The notes below the pieces were generated by a model. That model searched no databases. It was given only the letters and a program-made list of their open reading frames with translations, and had not been told where the DNA came from. Positions 53,609 to 62,315 of a stretch of DNA of 64,000 bases are shown here, in pieces; the stretch's first letter is position 1, and each line of letters begins with the position of its first letter. The position numbers and the translations under genes are program-made. This stretch comes from DASSUW01 sp963830725 (GTDB taxonomy: Bacteria; Actinomycetota; Thermoleophilia; Solirubrobacterales; Solirubrobacteraceae), in the NCBI GenBank assembly GCA_963830725.1, contig CAWHNO010000015.1, positions 62,001-126,000 of the forward strand, written 5' to 3'.

Positions 53609-55741
53609 GTGATCGCAGGCTCCTCCGACATCGACGCGGCCGTTGACGCGCTGCGCTCGCGGCTGCCCGGGCCGCTGGCGCCGCTCGCGGACCTCGCCTA
53701 CAACTACCGCTGGTCGTGGACGCCCGGCGGCCCCGAGCTCCTCGCCTCCGTCGACCCCCGGCGCTGGGAGCTCTGCCTCGGCAATCCCGTCCGGCTGATC
53801 GAGGAGACCGCTCCCGGCCGGCTCGCCGAGCTGGCCGCCGACGGCGACTTCCTCGCGCGGCTGGCGGACCTCCACGCCACGGTCTCCGCGAAGGTGTCCG
53901 AGCCGCTGCTGACCGAGCCCGTCACCGAGGACCGTCCGGCCGCCTTCTTCTGCGCCGAGTACGCGATCCACAAGTCGCTGCCGGTCTACTCGGGCGGGTT
54001 GGGCGTGCTGGCGGGCGACATCCTCAAGGAGGCGTCCGACATGGGCCTGCCGCTGGTGGCGGTCGGCCTCATGTACCGGCACGGCTACTTCCGCCAGCGG
54101 ATCGACGCCTCGGGCTGGCAGCACGAGTACTGGGTCGAGACCGACCCCGAGCGCGTGCCCGCGGCGCTGATCACCGGCGACGACGGCGACCCGCTGTGCA
54201 TCGAGGTCCCGATCGGCGAGCGCACGGTGGTGGCGCAGGTCTGGCGCGTGAACGTCGGCCGCGTGCCGCTGCTGCTGCTCGACGCCGATCGCCCGGAGAA
54301 CGACCTCACCGACCGCTGGATCACGTCGCGCCTGTACGTCGGCGACGCCGGCGTACGGCTCGGCCAGTACGCGCTGCTCGGCATCGGCGGCGTGCGGGCG
54401 CTGCACGCGCTGGGGGTCGAGCCGGGCGTCGTGCACCTCAACGAGGGCCACGCCGCCATGGCCTGCCTCGAGCTCGCGCGCACGGCCGGCGACGACTTCG
54501 AGGCCGTCCGCCAGCGCACCGTGTTCACCACGCACACGCCGGTGCCGGCGGGCAACGACACCTACCCCGCCGCCCAGATGGCCGAGACCCTCGCGGGCAT
54601 CGCGTCGCAGATGGGCGTCGATCCCGACGAGCTCGTGCGCCGCGGCCGCACCCACCCCGACGAGAGCGCCGAGCCGTTCGGCGTCACCCAGTTCGCGCTG
54701 CGGTCGAGCCGGATCGCCAACGGCGTCAGCGCCCGCCACGGCGAGGTGGCGCGCGAGATGTGGCAGGAGCTGTGGCCCGATCGCGCGGTCGAGGACGTCC
54801 CGATCACGCACGTCACCAACGGCGCCCACATCCCGACCTGGATCGGCGGCCCGATGCGCGAGCTGCTCGATCGCCATCTCGGCGACGGCTGGACCGACCG
54901 CGCGGTCGACCCGTCGACCTGGGAGCCGCTCGACGACATCCCGGCCGCGGAGCTGTGGGCGGCCCGCGGCGCCCAGCGCCGGGAGCTGATCGACGTCGTG
55001 CGCGAGCGCAGCGTGATGGACCGGCTCGGGCGCGGCGACACCGCCGACTACGTGCGCGCGGCGGTCAACGCGCTCGACCCGGGCATGCTCACGATCGGCT
55101 TCGCGCGCCGCGTGGCGACCTACAAGCGGCTCGACCTGCTGCTGCGCGACGTCGACCGCGCTCTCGCCCTGCTGTCGGACGACGAGCGGCCGGTCCAGCT
55201 CATCCTGGCCGGCAAGGCACACCCGAAGGACGACGACGGCAAGCGGCTCGTGCAGCGCCTGTTCGAGATGAAGGGCCACTTCGCGGTCGGCCGCCGCGTG
55301 GTCTACCTCGACGACTACGACCTGGCGCTCGGCGCCGCGATGGTGCGCGGCTGCGACATCTGGGTCAACGTCCCGCGCCCGCCGCTGGAGGCGAGCGGCA
55401 CGAGCGGCATCAAGTCGGCCATGAACGGCGGGCTCCAGCTCAGCGTGCTCGACGGCTGGTGGCCGGAGGCCTACGACGGCACCAACGGCTGGGCGATCTC
55501 CGGCGAGGTCGACCACGACCACGGCGCGCAGGACTGGCGCCACGCCGACGAGCTCTACCGGCTGCTCACGGACGAGGCGGTGCCGACCTTCTACTCGCGT
55601 GACTCGGACGGCCTGCCGCAGGTCTGGCTCGACATGGTGCGTGCCTCGCTGCGCACGATCGGGCCGAAGTTCGGGGCCGGGCGGATGGTGCGCGACTACG
55701 CCGAGCAGATCTACCCGGCGCACGTGGGGGCGCGGGCGTAG
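53609..55741 (+). CDS. glgP: Alpha-glucan phosphorylase (GT35, short form)
   Basis: 710 residues from a GTG at 53609. N-terminal DUF3417-like segment (LADLAYNYRWSWTPGGPELL), then the phosphorylase domain: CAEYAIHKSLPVYSGGLGVL, HLNEGHAAMACLELAR, IGFARRVATYKRLDLLLRDV, and the PLP-site region PPLEASGTSGIKSAMNGGLQ. Cleaves alpha-1,4-glucan with phosphate to glucose-1-phosphate. The short length and DUF3417 N-terminus fit the Thermotoga-type subgroup. Follows the BTAD regulator in the same direction, with 48 bp between, but co-regulation is not shown. Confidence 0.93.
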   Translation: MIAGSSDIDAAVDALRSRLPGPLAPLADLAYNYRWSWTPGGPELLASVDPRRWELCLGNPVRLIEETAPGRLAELAADGDFLARLADLHATVSAKVSEPLLTEPVTEDRPAAFFCAEYAIHKSLPVYSGGLGVLAGDILKEASDMGLPLVAVGLMYRHGYFRQRIDASGWQHEYWVETDPERVPAALITGDDGDPLCIEVPIGERTVVAQVWRVNVGRVPLLLLDADRPENDLTDRWITSRLYVGDAGVRLGQYALLGIGGVRALHALGVEPGVVHLNEGHAAMACLELARTAGDDFEAVRQRTVFTTHTPVPAGNDTYPAAQMAETLAGIASQMGVDPDELVRRGRTHPDESAEPFGVTQFALRSSRIANGVSARHGEVAREMWQELWPDRAVEDVPITHVTNGAHIPTWIGGPMRELLDRHLGDGWTDRAVDPSTWEPLDDIPAAELWAARGAQRRELIDVVRERSVMDRLGRGDTADYVRAAVNALDPGMLTIGFARRVATYKRLDLLLRDVDRALALLSDDERPVQLILAGKAHPKDDDGKRLVQRLFEMKGHFAVGRRVVYLDDYDLALGAAMVRGCDIWVNVPRPPLEASGTSGIKSAMNGGLQLSVLDGWWPEAYDGTNGWAISGEVDHDHGAQDWRHADELYRLLTDEAVPTFYSRDSDGLPQVWLDMVRASLRTIGPKFGAGRMVRDYAEQIYPAHVGARA

Positions 55742-55769
55742 CCCCGTCGACGAACGGCGGGGCGCGGCG

Positions 55770-56192
55770 AACCGTGGGGCGACGCCCGGTTTCTGGCTCA
55801 AGGCGGTCGGGCACGCGCGCGGCCCGCTGTCCGAGCGCTGGCTCGACGAGCGGCCGGAGCTGCTGCACCGGACCGGCTTCCCGCGCCGCCCACGGATCGC
55901 CGCGGGCGACCGGCTCGTGCTCTACGCGTCGGTCTGGCGGCGCGTGTTCGCCGTCTGCGAGGTCGTCGGCGAGCCCGAGCCGCGCGAGCACCCGCGCTGG
56001 CCGTGGACGGTGGCGATCGAGGCCCTGCTCGTGGTCCCGGTGCTCGACGCGGCGCCGCCCGTCGAGGCGATCGGCGTCGCCGCCCGCTCGATGTCGCAGC
56101 AGTCGCACATCCGGATCGGGCCGGAGCACTACGACCGCGCGGTCGACGCGATCGCGTCGGTGGCGGCCCGAACTTCAACTTCGGCTGGGTAA
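55770..56192 (+). CDS. EVE/PUA-like domain protein (start unresolved)
   Basis: About 140 residues ending at 56192. FWLKAVGHARGPLSERWLDE, then GDRLVLYASVWRRVFAVCEV and PWTVAIEALLVVPVLDAAPP resemble EVE-type beta-barrels that bind modified bases. No good start codon lies near; the frame extends back into glgP without an ATG, so the gene may begin at a rare codon or overlap glgP. Its stop lies inside the left arm of the inverted repeat described next. Confidence 0.55.
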   Translation, partial: NRGATPGFWLKAVGHARGPLSERWLDERPELLHRTGFPRRPRIAAGDRLVLYASVWRRVFAVCEVVGEPEPREHPRWPWTVAIEALLVVPVLDAAPPVEAIGVAARSMSQQSHIRIGPEHYDRAVDAIASVAARTSTSAG

Positions 56193-56363
56193 GGGGGCGG
56201 TGAGCGGGCGGCGCGGTGGTCCCTGCGGCTGGGTTACGCTGCGGATAGCGCGCGTTGAACGCAGAGCGATGGGGATGCCGGTACACGCAAGCGCGCCAGA
56301 TCGCCCCGAGGCCGACCGCGCGGCCGGCCCCTCGCCCCCTTACCCAGCCGCAGTTGACGTTCG
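56169..56363. repeat. 195-bp segment flanked by 32-bp imperfect inverted repeats
   Basis: Left arm 56169-56200 (starting cgaacttcaacttcggctgg) and right arm 56332-56363 are reverse complements with 28 of 32 matches by eye. A partial extra copy of the core gcggctgggtta lies inside near 56226. The segment carries no gene of its own and overlaps the 3-prime end of the EVE-like gene. Size and terminal repeats fit a MITE-like or REP-derived element; no target-site duplication is clear. Confidence 0.55.
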
Positions 56364-56398
56364 CTCGCCGTACAGGGCGATCGCCTACGGTGAAGTGC

Positions 56399-57382
56399 AT
56401 GGAACAGCGACAACTCGGAACCAGCGGACTCACCGTCTCGGCGCTCGGACTCGGGTGCATGGGCATGTCCTACGGCTACGGCGCGACCGACGCCGACGAG
56501 TCGATCAAGGCCATCCATCGGGCGATCGAGCTCGGGGTGACGTTCCTCGACACCGCCGAGCTGTACGGACCGCACACCAACGAGGAGCTGCTCGGCAAGG
56601 CGCTCGCGGGCCGCCGCGACGCAGTGACGATCGCGACGAAGTTCGGCGTCAAGCCGAACGCCGACGGCCCCGCCGGGCGCCCGCTCGACGGCACGCCGGA
56701 GAACGTGCGGCAATCCATCGAAGGCTCGCTGAAGCGCCTCGGCACCGACCACGTCGACCTCTACTTCCAGCACCGCATCGACCCGGCCACGCCGATCGAG
56801 GAGACCGCCGGCGCGCTGGCCGAGCTCGTGCAGGAGGGCAAGATCCGCCACTACGGGCTCAGCGAGGCGGCGCCGGAGACGATCCGCGCCGCGCACGCCG
56901 TGCACCCGATGGCCGCGGTCCAGAGCGAGTACTCGCTCTTCACGCGCGACGTCGAGGCCGACGTGCTGCCGACGCTGCGCGAGCTGGGCATCGGACTCGT
57001 CGCCTACTCGCCGCTCGGCCGCGGCTTCCTCTCCGGGCGCTTCCGCTCGACCGACGAGCTCGACGCCGACGACTGGCGCCGGACCCAGCCGCGCTTCCAG
57101 GGCGACAACGCCGAGCGCAACATCGAGCTGGCCGGCCGGGTCGCCGAGCTGGCCGCCGAGAAGGGCGTCCGCCCCGCCCAGCTCGCGCTCGCGTGGGTGC
57201 TCGCCCGGGGCGACGACATCGTCCCGATCCCGGGCACGAAGCGCCGCTCGTACCTCGAGCAGAACGCCGGCGCACTCGACGTGGAGCTCTCCGACGAGGA
57301 CCTTGCCCGCGTCGGCGACGCGATCGGCGAGCCCGCCGGGACGCGCTACGACGCGGCCTCGATGCGGTCGCTCAACCGTTGA
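56399..57382 (+). CDS. Aldo/keto reductase
   Basis: 327 residues from the ATG at 56399. AKR (beta/alpha)8 barrel: LGLGCMGMSYGYG, catalytic Asp and Tyr in FLDTAELYGPHTNEELLGKA, Lys in IATKFGVKP, His in DLYFQHRID, and the NADPH region IVPIPGTKRRSYLEQN near 280. Matches the YajO/AKR13-like subgroup with the GCMGMS start. NADPH-dependent carbonyl reduction in the cytoplasm; substrate unknown. Confidence 0.93.
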   Translation: MEQRQLGTSGLTVSALGLGCMGMSYGYGATDADESIKAIHRAIELGVTFLDTAELYGPHTNEELLGKALAGRRDAVTIATKFGVKPNADGPAGRPLDGTPENVRQSIEGSLKRLGTDHVDLYFQHRIDPATPIEETAGALAELVQEGKIRHYGLSEAAPETIRAAHAVHPMAAVQSEYSLFTRDVEADVLPTLRELGIGLVAYSPLGRGFLSGRFRSTDELDADDWRRTQPRFQGDNAERNIELAGRVAELAAEKGVRPAQLALAWVLARGDDIVPIPGTKRRSYLEQNAGALDVELSDEDLARVGDAIGEPAGTRYDAASMRSLNR

Positions 57383-57403
57383 CGCGGTAGCCGAACTGCT
57401 CCG

Positions 57404-57862
57404 TCACCGGCCGAGCGTGCGCATGAGGTCGGGAGTGCGGCTCTGGAGCTGGGCGATCAGCTCGCGCACCGCGGCGAGGCCGGCGCGCAGCTCGGCGTCG
57501 CCGACCTCGACCGGCATCATCGAGTCCTGCAGGTCGGCGAGCGTGTCGTCGGCGTCGGTGATCGCATCCGTCGCGCGCTCGAGGAAGCCGCGCACGCCCT
57601 GCGACGGCAGCCCGGCGGAGGCCGGCTCGAAGGTGCGGCCGGGCAGGCCGTGGCGCTCGGCGAAGCCGGAGTGCACGCGCCGCGCACGACCGTAGGCGAG
57701 CTGGGCCGGCCGGAAGAGCTGCTCCTCGAGCCGGTCGGCGGTGTTCGTGTCGAGCTGCTCGTAGGCGGCGCCGAGGGCCGCGAGCGCCACGCCGAGGTCG
57801 TCGGTCGCCTCGGCCACGGTGTCGAGCAGATCGCGCCGAGCGTCGCTGGCCCGGTACGTCAT
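57404..57862 (-). CDS. Hypothetical helical protein
   Basis: 152 residues from ATG at 57862. Predicted all-helical (LLDTVAEATDDLGVALAALG, LRAGLAAVRELIAQLQSRTP). No family recognised. Divergent from the ArsR gene; the operator at 57922-57947 lies between the two starts and could affect both. Confidence 0.7.
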   Translation of the reverse strand: MTYRASDARRDLLDTVAEATDDLGVALAALGAAYEQLDTNTADRLEEQLFRPAQLAYGRARRVHSGFAERHGLPGRTFEPASAGLPSQGVRGFLERATDAITDADDTLADLQDSMMPVEVGDAELRAGLAAVRELIAQLQSRTPDLMRTLGR

Positions 57863-57921
57863 CGGCCGCGCCGCTCGTCGCTCGTCGGGTGCATCATCTC
57901 CGACTCAGCGTAATGACCATC

Positions 57922-57947
57922 AATAGTCAAGCGCTCACTTGACTATT
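57922..57947 (+). promoter_or_regulatory. ArsR-type operator overlapping a promoter
   Basis: Perfect 10-bp inverted repeat: aatagtcaag (57922-57931) and cttgactatt (57938-57947), 6-base spacer. The right arm contains ttgact (57939-57944), a good -35 box; taatac at 57961-57966, 16 bp further, is the likely -10. Binding of the encoded ArsR repressor here would block transcription, the usual autoregulation of this family. Confidence 0.7.
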
Positions 57948-57974
57948 TCGGCGGCATCGGTAATACTCAAGCAA

Positions 57975-58307
57975 GTGCTTAACCAAAGCACCCCACTCGA
58001 CCGTCTGTTCGCCGCCCTCGCCGACCCCAGCCGCCGCCTGATGGTGGAGCGGCTGACCCGAGGCCCGGCGTCGGTCAGCGAGCTGGCGCGGCCGCTCGAC
58101 ATGTCGCTCGCGGCGGTCGTGCAGCATGTGCACGTGCTCGAGGCGAGTGGGCTCGTCCGCTCCGAGAAGGCCGGCCGCGTGCGCACGTGCACGATCGAGC
58201 CGGCTGCGCTGCGGACGGCAGAGCAATGGATCGCAGAACGGCGGACCCGCTGGGAACACCGCCTGGACCGGCTCGGCGGCTTTCTCGCCGAGCACCCCAA
58301 CCCCTGA
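57975..58307 (+). CDS. ArsR-family transcriptional regulator
   Basis: About 110 residues from the GTG at 57975. Winged helix: LFAALADPSRRLMVERLTRG, SVSELARPLDMSLAAVVQHV and HVLEASGLVRSEKAGRVRTC. The tail AEQWIAERRTRWEHRLDRLG is typical of ArsR proteins paired with AHSA1/SRPBCC genes, and no metal-binding cysteine motif is seen in the recognition helix. A TTG at 57939 is an alternative start but lies inside the operator; the promoter geometry puts transcription start at about 57973-57975, so the message may be leaderless. SRPBCC gene follows by 13 bp. Confidence 0.88.
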   Translation: MLNQSTPLDRLFAALADPSRRLMVERLTRGPASVSELARPLDMSLAAVVQHVHVLEASGLVRSEKAGRVRTCTIEPAALRTAEQWIAERRTRWEHRLDRLGGFLAEHPNP

Positions 58308-58320
58308 GGAGCTCCTCCCC

Positions 58321-58785
58321 ATGAGCGTCACGCACTCCACCTTCAGCCTCGAGCGGACCTACGACGCCCCTCCCGCGCGCGTGTTCGCCGCCTTCGAGGA
58401 CCCCGAGCAGAAGGCCGCCTGGTTCGCCGGCCCGCCCGAGTGGCCCCTGGCCGCCTTCGAGGTCGACTTCCGCGTCGGCGGACGCGAGATGAACCGCGGC
58501 GGCCCGAAGGACGGCCCGATGCACAGCTTCGAGGCCCTCTACTACGACATCGTGCCGGACCAGCGGATCGTCTACTCCTACGAGATGCACCTCGACGACA
58601 AGCGGATCTCCGTCTCGCTGGCCACGATCGAGCTCGCGCCCGCCGCCGACGGCACGCGGCTCACGCTGACCGAGCAGGGCGCCTACCTCGACGACTTCGA
58701 CGACCCGACGCTGCGCGAGACCGGCACGCGCGATCTGCTGGAGGCGCTCGGCGCCTACCTCGCCCAGACGCCCGCGAGCGCGTGA
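58321..58785 (+). CDS. SRPBCC (AHSA1/START-like) domain protein
   Basis: 154 residues. Ligand-binding helix-grip fold: FSLERTYDAPPARVFAAFED, EQKAAWFAGPPEWPLAAFEV, EALYYDIVPDQRIVYSYEMH and GTRLTLTEQGAYLDDFDDPT. Commonly encoded next to an ArsR regulator as here; function of these pairs is mostly unknown. ATG start with GAGGAG upstream. The next gene starts at overlapping ATGA. Confidence 0.88.
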   Translation: MSVTHSTFSLERTYDAPPARVFAAFEDPEQKAAWFAGPPEWPLAAFEVDFRVGGREMNRGGPKDGPMHSFEALYYDIVPDQRIVYSYEMHLDDKRISVSLATIELAPAADGTRLTLTEQGAYLDDFDDPTLRETGTRDLLEALGAYLAQTPASA

Positions 58786-59399
58786 TGAGCGGGGTCTACG
58801 CGCGGCTCTCGATGTCGCTCGACGGCTTCGTCGCCGGGCCCAACGACCGTCCCGGGAACGGGCTCGGCGATGGCGGCGAACGTGTCCACGAGTGGGTGGT
58901 CGCGACCGCGGCCTGGCGGCGCGAGCACGGCCTGGACGGCGGCGAGGACAACGAGGAGTCCAAGCTGGTCGAGAAGGACGCGGACCGTGCCGGCGCCGTG
59001 ATCATGGGCCGCCGGATGTTCGACCACGGCGTGGAGCCGTGGGGCCCCGAGCCGCCGTTCCGCAAGCCGGTGTTCGTGGTCACCAACCGTGAGCGCGAGC
59101 CACTGGTCAAGGGCGAGACGACATACACCTTCGTCACCGACGGCATCGAGCGCGCGCTCGAGCTCGCGCGCGAGGCCGCCGGCGACAAGGAGGTCGAGCT
59201 CGCCGGCGGCGGTCAGATCATCAGCCAGTACCTGGCCGCCGGGCTGTTGGACGAGATCCTGGTCCACATCGTGCCCGTCTTCCTCGGCGGCGGCGCGCCG
59301 CTGTTCGAAGGTGCGCTGCAGGACGTCGAGCTCGAGGTGACCGAGGTCGTCCATGCCCCCCGGGCGACCCACATCCGCTACCGCGCGACTCAGACTTGA
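58785..59399 (+). CDS. Dihydrofolate-reductase-like (RibD C-terminal) family protein
   Basis: 204 residues; start overlaps the SRPBCC stop. YARLSMSLDGFVAGPNDRPG at the start, VIMGRRMFDHGVEPWG near residue 73, and VELAGGGQIISQYLAAGLLD near 140 are the family signatures of RibD-C/DHFR-like reductases. Predicted NADPH-dependent; substrate unknown. Third gene of the ArsR operon. Its stop overlaps by 10 bp the stop region of the convergent VOC gene. Confidence 0.88.
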   Translation: MSGVYARLSMSLDGFVAGPNDRPGNGLGDGGERVHEWVVATAAWRREHGLDGGEDNEESKLVEKDADRAGAVIMGRRMFDHGVEPWGPEPPFRKPVFVVTNREREPLVKGETTYTFVTDGIERALELAREAAGDKEVELAGGGQIISQYLAAGLLDEILVHIVPVFLGGGAPLFEGALQDVELEVTEVVHAPRATHIRYRATQT

Positions 59400-59764
59400 G
59401 GCGCGTAGCGGTGGTGGATGGCGAGCGCGTTGCCGTCCGGGTCCTGGAAGAACGTCTGGAAGCAGACGCCCGAGTCGATCACGTCGCCCCGGAACTCGAC
59501 GCCGCGTGACTCGAGCTCGGCCTTGGCTGCCTCGAAGTCGTCGACGCGGAACTCGATCGGGTGGGTGTGGGGCTTGAACTCGAGGCCGAACGCGTCCGAC
59601 TGCATGATCGCGATCGTCAGGTTGCCGGTCTCGAACTCGCCGGCGGGCATGTTCCCCCACCGCTTGGACTCCTCCAGACCCAGCACGTCGCGGTAGAACG
59701 CCGCCGCAACCTCGAAGTCCTTGGTAGGGACGGTGATGAAGTCGGTGCCGGTGATCGGTGTCAT
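59390..59764 (-). CDS. VOC (glyoxalase/bleomycin-resistance) family protein
   Basis: 124 residues. Two VOC modules: TDFITVPTKDFEVAAAFYRD and FEAAKAELESRGVEFRGDVI, ending QDPDGNALAIHHRYAP. Paralogous to the 23256 gene. Substrate unknown. Convergent overlap with the DHFR-like gene. Confidence 0.87.
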   Translation of the reverse strand: MTPITGTDFITVPTKDFEVAAAFYRDVLGLEESKRWGNMPAGEFETGNLTIAIMQSDAFGLEFKPHTHPIEFRVDDFEAAKAELESRGVEFRGDVIDSGVCFQTFFQDPDGNALAIHHRYAPQV

Positions 59765-59795
59765 GCGCCGATCCTAAGCGCTAGGGATTCCCCTG

Positions 59796-60113
59796 ATGCG
59801 CGAGGAGGACGCGGCCGCGACCATGCAGGACATGCTCGATACCACCACGTCCGTCACCGTCATCCACGGCGCCATGCTCAGCTTCGAGACCGTCGAGGGC
59901 CGCGATGCGGACTCCGTGACGGTACGCGTCCGGGAGCAGCACGAGACGCTGCTGCGCGTGATCGACGGCGCGGTGACGCTCGAGGTCGCCGGCTCGCGAC
60001 AGACGCTGATGCTCGAGGGCGAGGCGCGGATCGAGGCGGGCATCCCGCACCGGATCTGGAACGCCGGGTCCGGCGACGCGCGGATCGTCCAGGAGTTCCG
60101 CCGAACCTCCTAG
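59796..60113 (+). CDS. Small cupin-like protein
   Basis: 105 residues if started at 59796. Cupin-like barrel: LRVIDGAVTLEVAGSRQTLM and ARIEAGIPHRIWNAGSGDAR, with a possible metal histidine in the IPHRIWN motif. Motif 1 histidines are replaced, so metal binding may be lost. An in-frame ATG a few codons later is an alternative start. Convergent with the PfkB gene; stops overlap. Confidence 0.7.
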   Translation: MREEDAAATMQDMLDTTTSVTVIHGAMLSFETVEGRDADSVTVRVREQHETLLRVIDGAVTLEVAGSRQTLMLEGEARIEAGIPHRIWNAGSGDARIVQEFRRTS

Positions 60114-61003
60114 GCACCCTGCGGCAGCGGAGGCAGCCCGCGCCGCGCGCCCTCCTCGAGCAGGCGCTCGCGTGTGACGGCGCCTCCCGTGCCAGTGTGC
60201 GCGCCGACCGACAGCCCCGCGTAGAGGTTCGCCCACCGGACAGCGACCTCGGGGTCGGCGCCGTGCAGGTCGCCCCACGCCAGCGCGGCGGCGAACAGGT
60301 CCCCCGCGCCGGTGGAGTCGACCACCGGCTCGCGGCAGCCGTCGACCTCCACCGTGCGCCCGTCGAACACCGCGACGGCGCCGTCGGGGCCGAGCGTCAC
60401 GGTTGCGATCTCCGCGACGGCGTTCAGCCTCTTGGCCGCCTCCTGCGGCGTCGCCTCGCCGGTGAGGATGCCGGCCTCGCGCCGGTTGACGATCAGGGCC
60501 CGCGCGCGGCGCGTCGGCGTCACGCGCGGCAGGCGGCCGGCGAAGGCGCGCGCGTCGTCGTCGCCGCAGGTGATGAACGCGCACACGCCCTCGGGCACGA
60601 TGTCGATCTGCTCGAGCGTGGCCGAGACCGCGCGCGGCGACAGCGGATCGAGGTCGGCGGCGCGGGCGCGCACGCCGGGGTCGACGGTCACCATCGAGCG
60701 CTCGCCGGCCACCGGCATGACGACCGTGGTCGGCGTCCGGTTGCCGCGCGGCTCGCCCATGATCACGCCCTCCGCGTCGAGCTCGCGGCGCACGAAGCGG
60801 CCGGCGAGATCGTCGCCGAGCGGCGCCACCAGCGCCGTGTCGAGCCCGAGCCTGCGGGCTCCCACCGCGGTGATCGCGCCGCCGCCGGGCGAGCGCAGCA
60901 TGTCGCCGGCGAAGCGCTCCTCGCCGGGTCCGGGCAGGGCCTCGAGCCCGACGAAGGTGTAGTCGAGGTAGGCGGGGGTGAGGACGGCGAGGTCGACGTT
61001 CAC
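60110..61003 (-). CDS. PfkB-family carbohydrate kinase
   Basis: 297 residues. Ribokinase-like fold: DLAVLTPAYLDYTFVGLEAL, PGGGAITAVGARRLGLDTAL, ALIVNRREAGILTGE, and the anion-hole/catalytic motif VDSTGAGDLFAAALAWG near residue 225. Phosphorylates a sugar or nucleoside with ATP; substrate unknown. Its start overlaps the stop of the upstream GH4 gene by 4 bp, so the two are coupled, suggesting that the kinase acts in the same glycoside pathway. Confidence 0.9.
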   Translation of the reverse strand: MNVDLAVLTPAYLDYTFVGLEALPGPGEERFAGDMLRSPGGGAITAVGARRLGLDTALVAPLGDDLAGRFVRRELDAEGVIMGEPRGNRTPTTVVMPVAGERSMVTVDPGVRARAADLDPLSPRAVSATLEQIDIVPEGVCAFITCGDDDARAFAGRLPRVTPTRRARALIVNRREAGILTGEATPQEAAKRLNAVAEIATVTLGPDGAVAVFDGRTVEVDGCREPVVDSTGAGDLFAAALAWGDLHGADPEVAVRWANLYAGLSVGAHTGTGGAVTRERLLEEGARRGLPPLPQGA

Positions 61004-62315
61004 GCGAAACGCTTCTCCAGGGCGGGGAGATGCTCACGGTATCCGGCGAAGATCGCGCGTGCAGCCTTTACGGACGGAACGAGCGGATGGAGGGCGAGCG
61101 CCTTGACGGCCAGAGCGGTCGAGCCGGTGAGCGCAGCGTCGATCGTCGTGCGCTCGACGGCCTTGACGGTCTCGATCAGCGCGCGGGCGTGATCGGGCAC
61201 CGGGCCGACGGCCAGCGGCCGCACGCCGGCGGCGCCCACGACGCACGGCACCTCGACGACCGCGTGCTCGTCGAGGAAGGGCAGCGCCGAGCGATTCGCG
61301 ACATTGAGGATCCTGACCGCCCCGGCGTCGCCGGCGATCGCCTCGACCACCGCGAGCGCCTCGGCCTCGTAGCCGCCGGGCTCGTCCTCGGCATGCGAGG
61401 CGCCCTCGTGCCCGTTGCGCGCCTCGGCCATGTACGTGCGGTCGCGCTCGTCCTTGGCGGCGCGCCAGCGCGCGAGCGCCTGCTCGGGCGTGTCGCCGGT
61501 GGCCGCGTAGAAGCCGGCCTGCTGCTCGAGCAGGTAGGCGCCGCGCGGCCGCTCGCCCAGCGCCGCGACGGTCTCGGCCGCGAAGTAGAAGTAGTAGAGG
61601 TACTCGCTCGGAACCATGCCGAGCGAGCGCAGCCACTCGGCGCCGAACAGCCGGCCCTCCTCGAGCGCCTCGAGGTCGCCGGCCAGCAGCTCGGGCAGGC
61701 GGTCGGCGCCGGCGTCATGGACCGCCTTCAGCCAGCCGAGGTGGTTGAGGCCGAAGTAGTCGAAGCCGAGCTCCTCCGGTGAGCGGTCGAGAGCCGCGGC
61801 GACGCGGCGGCAGAGCCCCGACGGCGTGTCGCAGATGCCGATCGCGCGGTCGCCGAGCACCTGCTGGAGCGCCTCGGTGACCATCCCGGCGGGGTTCGTG
61901 AAGTTGACCAGCCAGGCGCCGGGCGCGCGGCTCGCGGTGCGCTCCGCGAGGTCGACCATGGCGGGGATGGTCCGCAGGCCGAAGCAGATGCCGCCCGGGC
62001 CGATCGTCTCCTGGCCGAGCACGCCCTGGCCGAGCGGGACGCCCTCGTCGACCGTGCGGCCCTCGAGTCCCCCGACGCGGATGGCGACGAAGACGAATCC
62101 GGCTCCCTCGAGGGCGTCGTCGAGGTCGGTGGTGGTGCGGAACGGGAGCCTGTCGCCGTGCTCGGCGGCCTGGCCCTCGAGCACCTGGCCGATCCGGTCG
62201 AGCCGCTCAGGATCGACGTCGTGCAGCACGACCTCGTCGAACGGCCGGCGTCGAGCAGCGCGCCGTAGACGAGCGGGACGCGGAACCCACCGCCCCCGAT
62301 GATCGCGAGCTTCAC
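61000..62315 (-). pseudogene. GH4-family 6-phospho-glycosidase, one-base deletion near the start
   Basis: GTG at 62315. NAD-binding start KLAIIGGGGFRVPLVYGALL, then near 62249 one G is missing; restoring it joins VLHDVDPERLDRIGQVLEGQ in the other frame. Family residues: VNFTNPAGMVTEAL, GICDTPSGLCRR, and GLNHLGWLKAV. GH4 enzymes need NAD+ and Mn2+ and use an oxidation-elimination mechanism. The C-D-T-P motif resembles the C-D-M-P of phospho-alpha-glucosidases more than the C-N-x-P of phospho-beta-glucosidases. Corrected length 438. Overlaps the upstream response-regulator stop (GTGA) and the downstream PfkB start. Confidence 0.85.

Noticed and set aside
53441..55801. A 786-codon minus-strand frame opposite glgP
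   Set aside because: Antisense shadow: low-complexity composition, no motif, while the plus strand encodes a clear phosphorylase.
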